Assembly (NCBI GenBank): GCA_902794155.1
Contig: CADBGN010000012.1
Coordinates: 1-41,922, forward strand
Source: an uncultured Bacteroidia bacterium
GTDB taxonomy: Bacteria; Bacteroidota; Bacteroidia; Bacteroidales; F082
Direction of reading: 5' to 3'
Length of the DNA: 41,922 bases
Position 1 is the stretch's first letter. Each line of letters opens with the position of its first letter. The notes under the pieces are model-generated. The model saw only the letters and a list, made by a program, of their open reading frames with translations, was not told the origin of the DNA and did not search any database. Position numbers and translations under genes: made by a program. Of the stretch, positions 24,449-31,523 are shown piece by piece.

Positions 24449-24511
24449 CTATGGCCAATGGCTTGCTTTCACATGTGAACAAGCCATAGTCATTGGCCAT
24501 AAGCCATAGTC
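24435..24511. repeat. Heptamer-word inverted repeat overlapping the aroE 3' end
   Basis: Two 32-nt arms (24435-24466 and 24480-24511, allowing a slight offset) flank a 12-bp perfect palindrome TTCACATGTGAA at 24468-24479. Both arms, read inward, start GACTATGGC and end CTTG; between these the 7-nt words ACTATGG and CCAATGG appear in swapped order. ATG/CAT triplets recur at 6-7 nt phase. The element includes the aroE stop and could serve as a terminator. Confidence 0.8.
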
Positions 24512-24526
24512 AAAAAGAAGAACAAA

Positions 24527-24838
24527 ATGGCGAGACAAAAAATAAAACGAGAACCCGAATACATTGAAGACGTCGAGATCATCGACGCTGGTGCCGAAGG
24601 CATGTCGGTGGCCAAGCCCGAAGGGCGTGTGGTCTTCATTCCCTTTGGCGTGCCCGGCGACGTGGTCGACATCGAGGTCTACAAGCGAAAGAAGAACTTC
24701 TTCGAAGGCAAGATCTTGAACTTCAAGAAGCTGTCGGACAAGCGTGTGGAGCCCGTATGCCAGCACTTCGGCCTCTGCGGCGGCTGCAAATGGCAGCACA
24801 TGGCCTATGAGTGGCAGACTTACTACAAGCAGAAGTAG
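24527..24838 (+). CDS. RlmD N-terminal fragment: TRAM domain and iron-sulfur cysteines
   Basis: This 103-residue fragment begins MARQKIKREPEYIEDVEIID. It holds the TRAM RNA-binding domain (about 12-65, with GMSVAKPEGRVVFIPFGVPGD) and three of the four cluster cysteines, C78, C84 and C87 in CQHFGLCGGC. Alone it has no methyltransferase domain. Confidence 0.7.
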   Translation: MARQKIKREPEYIEDVEIIDAGAEGMSVAKPEGRVVFIPFGVPGDVVDIEVYKRKKNFFEGKILNFKKLSDKRVEPVCQHFGLCGGCKWQHMAYEWQTYYKQK

Positions 24839-25966
24839 GTGAAGGACAACTTCGACCGCATCGGCAAGATCGAATACCCCGAGATACGGCCCATCCTCGG
24901 CTGCGAAAAGCAGTTCCAATACCGCAACAAGCTGGAATACACTTTCTCGAACCGCAAGTGGCTCACCGATGGCGCACCCACAGGCACCCACAACGAAGAC
25001 GCCTGCAAGGGACTCGGTTTCCACCTGCCCCAGCTCTTCGACCGCGTGGTCGACATTGAGCAATGCCATCTGCAAGCCGACCCATCGAACGACATCCGAT
25101 TGTTCGTCCGTCGATTCACGATGGAACGCCACCTCCCCTATTATAACTTCCGCGCCCACGAGGGCCTGATGCGCAACCTCGTCGTCCGCTGCAACTCGAA
25201 AGGCGAGTTCATGGTCATCCTCGTCATCAGCGAGGAGAACGAAGTGGTGCGCCACGAGCTCATCCCAGCGCTGGAGATGGCCTTCCCGCAGATCGTGTCG
25301 CTACTCTTGGTCATCAACCCGAAGCTGAACGACATCATCAACGACTTGCCGTTCGAGTGCCTCAAGGGTGAGCCTTACCTCATCGAGACCATGAAATCAC
25401 CGCGCCCGGGATACGATGAGCTGAAGTTCCGCATTGGACCGGTGTCGTTCTTCCAAACCAACGTCTACCAAGCCGAGCGACTCTATAAAACCGCCTTTGA
25501 CCTCGCCGACGTTCAGGGCGACGAGCTGATGTACGACCTCTACACGGGCACGGGCACCATCGCCCAGTATTTCTCAAGGTTTGTGGACAAAGTGGTCGGC
25601 ATTGAATATGTGCAGGCCGCCATCGACGACGCCAAGGTCAACGCCGACATCAATGGCATCAAGAACTGCACCTTCTATGCTGACGACATGGCCAAGGTGT
25701 TTACTGACGACTTCATCGCCAGCAACGGCCGTCCCGACTTCATCGTCACCGACCCGCCCCGAGCAGGCATGGCCGAGAAGGTTGTGGAACAACTGCTGAA
25801 GATCCGCGCTAAGAAAATTGTTTATGTCAGCTGCAACCCCGCGACTCAGGCCCGCGACCTGCAATTGCTTGATTCGGCGTATAAAGTCATGGCAGTGCAG
25901 CCCGTAGACATGTTTCCACATACACAGCATGTTGAGAACGTCTGTCTACTGACAATAAGAGACTAA
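24839..25966 (+). CDS. RlmD C-terminal fragment: SAM-dependent methyltransferase domain
   Basis: This 375-residue fragment begins at the GTG right after the TAG. It holds the central beta-barrel part and a class I methyltransferase: YDLYTGTGTIAQYF, VGIEYVQAAIDDAK, the TDPPRAGM motif and the catalytic Cys in VSCNPAT near the end. It lacks the TRAM domain and three cluster cysteines. If produced by re-initiation, activity would depend on association with the N-terminal fragment. The stop shares bases with the aroK stop (CTAA). Confidence 0.75.
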   Translation: MKDNFDRIGKIEYPEIRPILGCEKQFQYRNKLEYTFSNRKWLTDGAPTGTHNEDACKGLGFHLPQLFDRVVDIEQCHLQADPSNDIRLFVRRFTMERHLPYYNFRAHEGLMRNLVVRCNSKGEFMVILVISEENEVVRHELIPALEMAFPQIVSLLLVINPKLNDIINDLPFECLKGEPYLIETMKSPRPGYDELKFRIGPVSFFQTNVYQAERLYKTAFDLADVQGDELMYDLYTGTGTIAQYFSRFVDKVVGIEYVQAAIDDAKVNADINGIKNCTFYADDMAKVFTDDFIASNGRPDFIVTDPPRAGMAEKVVEQLLKIRAKKIVYVSCNPATQARDLQLLDSAYKVMAVQPVDMFPHTQHVENVCLLTIRD

Positions 25967-26481
25967 GAACTCCCTTTGATCACTTCTAACAGAGAATCCA
26001 CATCCAAGTCTTCCGATTTCACGGTGATTCTGGCTTGCTCATAAAACGGCATGCGTGAGGCATAGTGCCGATTCACAAACTCCGTCAGTTCCTCCTCACT
26101 CTTGCCTTCGACCAAGGGACGTTTGTGGCGCGAATGGATGACGCGGTCGACGGCAGCCTGAGGGCTAATGCGCAGAAAGACCGTCAAGCCATGTTGGTTC
26201 ATCCATTCCATGTTGTCGAAATAACAAGCCGTGCCGCCACCTGTGGAAACCACCACATTTTCAAGGCTTTCAGTAGCCTTCAGCACTTCTGATTCCAACT
26301 TACGATAGAGCGGCTCGTCGTATTTATTGAAAAAATCGTTGACCGAAATCTTGTATTTCTCCTCAAACAGGGCATCAGTATCAACCACTTCCCAACCCAA
26401 GCGGTGGGCAAGACGACGTGCGGCAGTGGTCTTGCCCGCACCCATGTAACCGACTAGATAAATCCTATTCAAGCCCTTCAT
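25963..26481 (-). CDS. aroK: Shikimate kinase
   Basis: About 172 residues from the ATG at 26481. The P-loop GYMGAGKTT lies at 11-19, followed by DTDALFEEKY (shikimate-binding Asp), YRKLESEVL with the substrate Arg, VSTGGGTAC, and the lid RHKRPLVEG. It phosphorylates shikimate at the 3-hydroxyl in the cytoplasm. An ATG at 26490 is also in frame, but 26481 overlaps the upstream TGA as ATGA, a typical coupled start. It is unusual to find it directly behind two exported proteins of unknown role. Confidence 0.93.
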   Translation of the reverse strand: MKGLNRIYLVGYMGAGKTTAARRLAHRLGWEVVDTDALFEEKYKISVNDFFNKYDEPLYRKLESEVLKATESLENVVVSTGGGTACYFDNMEWMNQHGLTVFLRISPQAAVDRVIHSRHKRPLVEGKSEEELTEFVNRHYASRMPFYEQARITVKSEDLDVDSLLEVIKGSS

Positions 26482-26924
26482 TTCACCCATTCGGCAGAAC
26501 GATAGGCATCGCCCACCTGATACACCATATAGTTGGCTGGTGCCAAGGCATTGACAACATATTTGATTACTTTTTTTCTCCTTGTAAGGGTTTTACTTCC
26601 AGTCTTCACACTATTATATGTGACCCAAACAACGAAGTCTTTGTCATCATCAAGTCGCCAAGAACCTTCAACGGTCACATAATTGCCCTTTCGGTCAATA
26701 GCATGACACAAATATGTGCCATCGCCATAAAAAGACTCAGTGCCTTCGGGAAAATACGAGTTACTCTCGGAGTCATCCTCTGAATATTGCCAAGAACCAA
26801 CAAGATAGAAATCCCAAACGGATTCTTTGGCCGCAGAATGTTTAGGTTCGGCTTTTCGCTTGCCTCCTGGTATGCAGCCCGTCATTACTAAGGCCAACAA
26901 CATCAATATAACAGTCTTTTTCAT
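26478..26924 (-). CDS. Small lipoprotein of unknown function
   Basis: A 148-residue protein with a lipoprotein signal (MKKTVILMLLALVMTGC, lipid Cys at 17). The body is beta-rich (WDFYLVGSWQYSEDD, GDGTYLCHAIDRKGNYVTVEGSWRLDDDKDFVVWVTY) and has the look of a lipocalin-like single domain; no family is certain. Its start overlaps the upstream stop as ATGA (26921-26924) and its stop overlaps aroK the same way, so the three genes are translationally coupled. Confidence 0.8.
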   Translation of the reverse strand: MKKTVILMLLALVMTGCIPGGKRKAEPKHSAAKESVWDFYLVGSWQYSEDDSESNSYFPEGTESFYGDGTYLCHAIDRKGNYVTVEGSWRLDDDKDFVVWVTYNSVKTGSKTLTRRKKVIKYVVNALAPANYMVYQVGDAYRSAEWVK

Positions 26925-27661
26925 CTTTTATTTCTTTGGCGTTTGTATTCGTTAATGGCATCTTCCGCTTGTTTGATATATTCATCGACGGGAGCGTATT
27001 GATTCACATCGACGCCTTGGGCTTTTGCCGCAGCTATTTGGGCTTTTGCTTCCCTAATAGCCGCCTCAGCCTGCCGAAGTTCTTCATCTGAAGTGATTAT
27101 CAACTGTTGTGAATTCGCGTTGGACCCGTTATTAACCTTTCCTTTTTGTTGTTCTTGTTTTCCGGCTTGATACTGGTTATCATGTTGATCCTTCTTTCCG
27201 GTATTGTGCTTATGCTGATTCTGTTCTTTTTTCTTTTCCTTCTGGTTTGCTTTTTCCTGTTGGTGGACAGAAGTCTTGTCGGTTCCTAGGAAATCACCTG
27301 TATAAACATTTTTCCACACATAGCAGCCGCGTTTGCTATCCCACTCTTTCCTAATTCCCGAAAAAGGCGACACCTCAGGATTGTCGGGATCGTTATTTGA
27401 TCCAGTGAAATGGACATGCTTGTCCATCTCACTCAAAGGCTTCATGTTCTTGTCAAGACAAAGAAAGCTCCCCATGCCATCTTTCCACACTTCGCAGCCA
27501 CGCTTAGAGTCATATTCCTTATGCACGCCAAAAGCCTCCGTGTTGACAAACACAGTCGCATTATCGTCAGCATACTTATAACCCTTGGAAGATTGTGCCA
27601 ATGCCAACGTAGGAATTGACAACATGACTATCAGCAATAGTAATAATTGTTTTCTTTTCAT
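26921..27661 (-). CDS. Exported protein with two SKRG-C-x-VWK repeats and a Lys/Gln-rich linker
   Basis: A 246-residue protein with a signal peptide (MKRKQLLLLLIVMLSIPTLALA). Two repeats of about 65 residues contain KEYDSKRGCEVWKD and KEWDSKRGCYVWKN, each with one Cys, so a disulfide or metal site is possible. A low-complexity linker (about 130-185) rich in Lys, Gln, Asn and His follows, then an Ala-rich helical tail (EAAIREAKAQIAAAKAQG). I do not recognise the family. It is the first of three coupled genes and lies just downstream of the radical SAM gene, separated by a hairpin. Confidence 0.75.
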   Translation of the reverse strand: MKRKQLLLLLIVMLSIPTLALAQSSKGYKYADDNATVFVNTEAFGVHKEYDSKRGCEVWKDGMGSFLCLDKNMKPLSEMDKHVHFTGSNNDPDNPEVSPFSGIRKEWDSKRGCYVWKNVYTGDFLGTDKTSVHQQEKANQKEKKKEQNQHKHNTGKKDQHDNQYQAGKQEQQKGKVNNGSNANSQQLIITSDEELRQAEAAIREAKAQIAAAKAQGVDVNQYAPVDEYIKQAEDAINEYKRQRNKR

Positions 27662-27698
27662 TCGTTCTAATACTAATTGTTCAACATCATTTATTTGA

Positions 27699-27727
27699 TG
27701 TAGAGATGGTGTGACACCGTCTCTACA
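27699..27727. terminator. Hairpin of the GTAGAGAY family at the end of the radical SAM operon
   Basis: TGTAGAGATGGTGT (27699-27712) pairs with ACACCGTCTCTACA (27714-27727), with one G-U pair and a tiny loop. It includes the TAG stop of the radical SAM gene (27723-27725). Its outer bases match the hairpin at 11294-11324. It may end or attenuate the operon transcript. Confidence 0.6.
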
Positions 27728-28799
27728 CGGGATTAATCATGTGGTATTGGCAAATCTGCAATTTCCCGTCGCCATCGCGGAGGTGCATGCCATTGCCCAA
27801 GCAATAGCGCCACATCTTGCAGTCGGCGCATTGGCCTGTCTTCATCCATGAGTGGTCACGATAGACCTGGAACTTGTTTTGCCACACGTCCCAGAAACTG
27901 TCCTTATAGATGTTGCCCTGGTGGTAGTCGCTGCGGATGCTGAGGCAGCCCGAGATGGAGCCGTCAGCCAGCACCGAGGCCACGTTGATGCCTGCACTGC
28001 ACGAGAAATAGTGGTTGCGCACCTCGCCCTCATATTTGCCGAGGAAGCCGTCGCAGCCATAGTCGGCACGGATCTTGCCTTCCAAACGCGTCTGACGGAT
28101 GAACTCCATCATCATCACAAACTGCTCGTTGCTGAGCTTGAAGTCGGGCTCGTTGGCAGCGCGGCCGAAGGGAAACACCGTGAACAGGCGCCAACGGCGG
28201 ATGCCCAAGGAAATGAGGAAGTCGCGGAACTGCGGCAAGTATTTGATCGTGCGTTGGTTGACGCAGGTGATGACGTCCCATGTGAGACTCGGATGTTGTT
28301 TCATGGCCTCAACGGCGCGCAGCACATTCTTGTAACTGTTCGGGTTGCCGCGCATCCAATTGTGGTCTTCCTCGAAGCCATCGAAGCTGACGGCCAGCGA
28401 TTTCAGTCCGGCATCCATAAACTCGTTGAGTTTCTCGGCCGAGAGTAGCATGCCATTGCACACCATGCCCCACACGAAGCCTCGTTTCGAAATCTCGGCA
28501 CCGCATTGAGCCAAGTCGGGACGCACAGTGGGTTCGCCCCCCGTAGTGATGACCATCAACTTGCCCGGGTCTTGATGTTCGCGAATCTCGTCCAACACCT
28601 TGGCAAAATCGGCAAATGGCATGTCGTCTTTCTCGGAGAGCATACGGCAATCGGAGCCGCAGTGACGGCAGTTGAGGTTGCAACGCAACGTACACTCCCA
28701 AAACAACTGGTGGAGCTCATGCTCGTCGGTGCGTTTTTGCAGCACTGCGCGGTTGAGTTCGAGCATCAACTTTTTATATAAGCCTAAGCGTTCGCTCAT
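27723..28799 (-). CDS. Radical SAM/SPASM peptide-modifying enzyme of the rSAM/lipoprotein type
   Basis: A 358-residue enzyme. The radical SAM cluster motif CX3CX2C is C40, C44, C47 inside LFWECTLRCNLNCRHCGSDC, with extra cysteines C36 and C51. VITTGGEPTVRPDL is the GGE segment that contacts SAM. The C-terminal part is a SPASM domain: SCSAGINVASVLADGSISGC and, near 323, GQCADCKMWRYCLGNGMHL, for auxiliary clusters. The segment around C40 agrees with my memory of TIGR04133, the enzyme of a two-gene rSAM/lipoprotein system of Bacteroidota. It is last in an operon, 6 bp after six paralogous lipoprotein genes that are its likely substrates. The modification is unknown. SPASM enzymes often make thioether or carbon-carbon links. 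Confidence 0.88.
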   Translation of the reverse strand: MSERLGLYKKLMLELNRAVLQKRTDEHELHQLFWECTLRCNLNCRHCGSDCRMLSEKDDMPFADFAKVLDEIREHQDPGKLMVITTGGEPTVRPDLAQCGAEISKRGFVWGMVCNGMLLSAEKLNEFMDAGLKSLAVSFDGFEEDHNWMRGNPNSYKNVLRAVEAMKQHPSLTWDVITCVNQRTIKYLPQFRDFLISLGIRRWRLFTVFPFGRAANEPDFKLSNEQFVMMMEFIRQTRLEGKIRADYGCDGFLGKYEGEVRNHYFSCSAGINVASVLADGSISGCLSIRSDYHQGNIYKDSFWDVWQNKFQVYRDHSWMKTGQCADCKMWRYCLGNGMHLRDGDGKLQICQYHMINPV

Positions 28800-28805
28800 T
28801 TTAAT

Positions 28806-29375
28806 CTACTTTTTTAGCCGTATCTCATATGGACTACCATACAAAACTTCGGCATCCGGTAAACGAGAAATATCAAATTCATCCAGCTCTTTTTTCGCCT
28901 CTTTCAGTTGTCTTTTCCAAATGGTAATATCACTTTCCTCTTTTGCTTGTTCTTCATCGTAATCTGGATACATCCCTGGAGGCGGGCCGTAGACACAAGG
29001 GGGAATATAGGATTTAATAAGGAACTCCAAGGAATCGATACGCTTCAGAATTTGACGGCGGCGAACGTTACGGTCGAGGTCGATATCCTCGCCCAAACGA
29101 TAGTTGATGGAGTCAAGCCTATTCTCAAGGGAATACTTTGCATCAAAGTGTTCCATGAAAGCTTCCCAATAATATCTGTAGTAGTCAGGGTCGTCTTCTT
29201 CGGGATTTTCAAACTTGTCGCTTTTTACCTTGGCCAACTGCATTTCAACCTGCTCACGCTCTTTGCGGAGCTGCTTGCGCTCTTTACGAGTCAAGCCATT
29301 CTGGGTTATACAGGCCGACAAGAAAGCCAAGCCCGTCAAGGCGCTGATCCATACTATGCGAACTATTCTTTTCAT
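28806..29375 (-). CDS. YGxP-motif lipoprotein F (189 residues, two motifs)
   Basis: The signal MKRIVRIVWISALTGLAFLSAC puts the lipid Cys at residue 22. A charged coiled-coil region follows (LTRKERKQLRKEREQVEMQLA), then DSINYRLGEDIDLDRNVRRR. The Y-G-x-P motifs are CVYGPPPGM at about 128 and VLYGSPYEIRLKK at the C terminus (about 178). It is a close paralogue of the next upstream protein (240 residues), with which it shares most of residues 1-48 and a segment around CVYGPPPGMYPDYDEEQA. The radical SAM gene starts 6 bp after its TAG stop. Probably anchored in a membrane facing the periplasm. Confidence 0.82.
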   Translation of the reverse strand: MKRIVRIVWISALTGLAFLSACITQNGLTRKERKQLRKEREQVEMQLAKVKSDKFENPEEDDPDYYRYYWEAFMEHFDAKYSLENRLDSINYRLGEDIDLDRNVRRRQILKRIDSLEFLIKSYIPPCVYGPPPGMYPDYDEEQAKEESDITIWKRQLKEAKKELDEFDISRLPDAEVLYGSPYEIRLKK

Positions 29376-29398
29376 ACAATTGGTATTGGCATCTTATC

Positions 29399-30121
29399 TT
29401 ACTTTTTGTTTCTGTTAACCGGCGGCGGTCCGTAAATAACACCTTTAGAATCGCCCCTGCGTGCTTGTCTAATGGAGTCCCTTTTACGTTGCAATTCCTT
29501 TTTCCGCTGAATGGAGTCTAACTTTCGCTGTTCCGCTTCTTGAAGCTGTCCTTCTTTGTCTTGTTGAGGGTCGTCATAGTTAATGACGGGAACGCCATAC
29601 AATGCTTCATAGATATCTTGTCCTTCCGTTTTGGCACGGTCAAGTTCATCAAGCTCAGTTTTCGCCTCTTTCAATTGTCTCTCCCAAATAGAAATATCAC
29701 TTTCCTTATTTGCTTGTTCTTCATCGTAATCTGGATACATCCCTGGAGGGGGACCGTAGACACAAGGCGGATTATAGGTCTCAATAAGGAAAGTCAACGA
29801 ATCAATACGCTTCATGATTTGACGACGACGAATGTTACGGTCGAGGTCGATACTGTCGCCCAAACGGTAATTGATGGAGTCGAGTTTATTCTCTAATGCA
29901 TACTTCTTATCAAAGTACTCCATGTATTTGGAATAGAACGCCTCATGTATTGGGAGTTCTGTAACTTTTTGGCATTCGGCAAGTTGCATTTCGACTTGCT
30001 CTCGCTCTTTACGAAGTTGCTTGCGTTCCTTGCGGGTCAAGCCGTTCTGCGTCAAGCAGGCGGACAGGAAGGCAAGTCCCGTCAAGGCGCTGATCCAAAC
30101 TATACGAATTACTTTTTTCAT
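29399..30121 (-). CDS. YGxP-motif lipoprotein E (240 residues, three motifs)
   Basis: Signal MKKVIRIVWISALTGLAFLSAC, lipid Cys 22. Charged helical body as in its neighbours, with LDSINYRLGDSIDLDRNIRRR at about 80-100. Motifs: CVYGPPPGM near 121, ALYGVPVINY near 174 and VIYGPPPVNRNKK ending the protein. Compared with the 189-residue paralogue it carries an added block of about 60 residues with its own motif and a Lys/Arg/Gln-rich helix. This suggests growth by motif-plus-helix duplication. Spacing to neighbours is 23 bp downstream and 12 bp upstream. Confidence 0.82.
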   Translation of the reverse strand: MKKVIRIVWISALTGLAFLSACLTQNGLTRKERKQLRKEREQVEMQLAECQKVTELPIHEAFYSKYMEYFDKKYALENKLDSINYRLGDSIDLDRNIRRRQIMKRIDSLTFLIETYNPPCVYGPPPGMYPDYDEEQANKESDISIWERQLKEAKTELDELDRAKTEGQDIYEALYGVPVINYDDPQQDKEGQLQEAEQRKLDSIQRKKELQRKRDSIRQARRGDSKGVIYGPPPVNRNKK

Positions 30122-30133
30122 TGGAGCTGTTTT

Positions 30134-30886
30134 TTATTTACGCTTAGGCGTCGGCGGACCATACAGCACATCTGCAGCACGTCCCTCCGTTTTCCTAACA
30201 GGCAGAGCTTTGATGGCCTCTTCTGTTTCTTCCAAAGTCTTGATTTCCTGTTGAAGCGAATCGGCTTCTTGGCGCATACGTTGCGTTTCCCTCCTATATT
30301 CTTGAATCACTTCAGGTGATCCGTATACGCGCGCGCCTTCGCGTTCCTCAATGGTGTTTCTTAGCGACTCAAGCCTGCTTTCCAATTCACGACGACGTTC
30401 TGTAGGGTTTTGTTCCATTTCCGGATGGTCCAACAACTCCAATTCTTTTTTGGTGTTATCAATATCCGCCACCATTGCTCTCCGTCTGCCAGCACGTTCA
30501 GCATAATACGAACCCATATCATCCGGCGGCCCATATATCAATGCATTATCGAAATTGTATAGACTATAGTATAAGGTATCAAGATGACCCTGCAATTCAC
30601 GTCGGTGCACATTCTTAGCCAAATCGACGTCCTCCCCCAAACGGAAATTGATGGAATCAAGCTTGTTCATGAGCTCGTAGCGTTCCGCTCGTTCTTCAAC
30701 AAAGCCCCAACAGCCAGTGTCTTCTTTAAAAGTGAGCTCCTTTGCCAGAGTTTGTTCAATGGCGTCACGCTCTTTCTTCAGCTTTTTCTTTTCTGCCCTG
30801 GATAAGCCACGCGAGCTACAGCAGGCGCCCAAAAAAGCGATACCGGAAAGGGCGCAAATCCATATTGAGCGAACCACTTTTTTCAT
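30134..30886 (-). CDS. YGxP-motif lipoprotein D (250 residues, three motifs)
   Basis: Signal MKKVVRSIWICALSGIAFLGAC, lipid Cys 22. The body alternates charged helices with motifs: ALIYGPPDDM near 117, ARVYGSPEVI near 187 and VLYGPPTPKRK at the extreme C terminus (about 241). LDSINFRLGEDVDLAKNVHRR near 76-96 matches the same place in E and F. The middle motif block (EREGARVYGSPEVIQEY) closely resembles REGACIYGSPEVMKEY in lipoprotein A, indicating shared modules rather than simple whole-gene duplication. Confidence 0.82.
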   Translation of the reverse strand: MKKVVRSIWICALSGIAFLGACCSSRGLSRAEKKKLKKERDAIEQTLAKELTFKEDTGCWGFVEERAERYELMNKLDSINFRLGEDVDLAKNVHRRELQGHLDTLYYSLYNFDNALIYGPPDDMGSYYAERAGRRRAMVADIDNTKKELELLDHPEMEQNPTERRRELESRLESLRNTIEEREGARVYGSPEVIQEYRRETQRMRQEADSLQQEIKTLEETEEAIKALPVRKTEGRAADVLYGPPTPKRK

Positions 30887-30900
30887 ATCAACGAGTTTAG

Positions 30901-31164
30901 TTATTCCAGATCTAGCTTTTTCAGTTCTTTCTCAAGCGAATCCTTCTCAGCCAACAAACGGTTGTTTTGCTCTTCCCTTTCAAGCATCATCTGTGGGGAA
31001 CCATAAATTGCTTCCGCGCTACGTTTTGAAAGGATTTCCTGGATTTGGTCAATCCTGCCACGGAGCTCTTGACGTTTTTTGTCTTTGGGCGACGAACCGC
31101 AGGCGAACAAGAAAGCCAATCCCACAAAGAGACCTATACGAATAGCATTAAGTATCTTCTTCAT
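30901..31164 (-). CDS. YGxP-motif lipoprotein C (87 residues, one motif)
   Basis: The smallest member. Signal MKKILNAIRIGLFVGLAFLFAC, lipid Cys 22. A helix (KDKKRQELRGRIDQIQEIL) leads to the single motif AIYGSPQMMLE near 53, then a second helix (EEQNNRLLAEKDSLEKELKKL) ends the protein. It can be read as the minimal unit of the family: lipid anchor, helix, Y-G-S-P, helix. It lies 14 bp from both neighbours. Confidence 0.78.
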   Translation of the reverse strand: MKKILNAIRIGLFVGLAFLFACGSSPKDKKRQELRGRIDQIQEILSKRSAEAIYGSPQMMLEREEQNNRLLAEKDSLEKELKKLDLE

Positions 31165-31178
31165 ATCGCAATAGTTTT

Positions 31179-31505
31179 TTATTTCATTTCCAAAGCTTTC
31201 AGTTCTTGCTCAAGGGAATCGGCCTCGGCTTGCAAGCGCCTATTCTCCCTCGCATACTCTTCCATCATCTCGGGCGGGCCATAAATCTCGGAATTCCGGC
31301 GTTCCTCGAGGACACCATTGATTTCGTCGATACGTTGGCGCAACATTTCAAGCTTGTTATGTTTGGACTGCGTAACCGAATCCTGAGCCGGATCCATGGG
31401 TGGCGGGCCGTAATAGCAGGGCGGCGGCGAGAAGATGTTACACGCCGCCAAGGCTGCCGTGCCCGACAATAAGCCTATCCAAAGCTTACGGACCCATTTT
31501 CCCAT
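31179..31505 (-). CDS. YGxP-motif lipoprotein B (108 residues, two motifs)
   Basis: Signal MGKWVRKLWIGLLSGTAALAAC, lipid Cys 22, so the anchor position is kept although the sequence differs. One motif, CYYGPPPM, comes only ten residues after the lipid Cys; the second, EIYGPPEMMEEY, is near 74, followed by a coiled coil (RRLQAEADSLEQELKALEMK). The early motif recalls the anchor-proximal motif I remember in substrates of the known rSAM/lipoprotein system. Confidence 0.78.
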   Translation of the reverse strand: MGKWVRKLWIGLLSGTAALAACNIFSPPPCYYGPPPMDPAQDSVTQSKHNKLEMLRQRIDEINGVLEERRNSEIYGPPEMMEEYARENRRLQAEADSLEQELKALEMK

Positions 31506-31523
31506 AGCGCAATAGGTTTTATG

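Larger units (their letters stand above)
24527..25966 (+). pseudogene. rlmD: rlmD, 23S rRNA (uracil-5-)-methyltransferase, interrupted by one in-frame TAG
   Basis: The two halves lie in the same frame and are separated only by TAG at 24836-24838. Ignoring that codon gives a normal-length RlmD of about 479 residues with all domains: TRAM, iron-sulfur Cys cluster and SAM methyltransferase. The junction reads Y-K-Q-K-[TAG]-V-K-D-N-F, where relatives commonly have K-Q-K-Q-V, so CAG to TAG is the simplest change. TAG is a true stop for at least four other genes here (at 9329, 25963, 27723 and 28806), so genome-wide recoding is unlikely. The next codon is GTG, which could allow re-initiation and two polypeptides. 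Sequencing error or strain variation is possible. Confidence 0.85.

Noticed and set aside
24836-24838. UAG recoded as glutamine across the genome (alternative code)
   Set aside because: TAG is the natural stop of at least four other intact genes in the window (at 9329, 25963, 27723 and 28806), so a general recoding does not fit.
24449-25255. Open frame of 268 codons on the minus strand opposite rlmD
   Set aside because: Shadow of the rlmD halves; no motif, signal or plausible start context.
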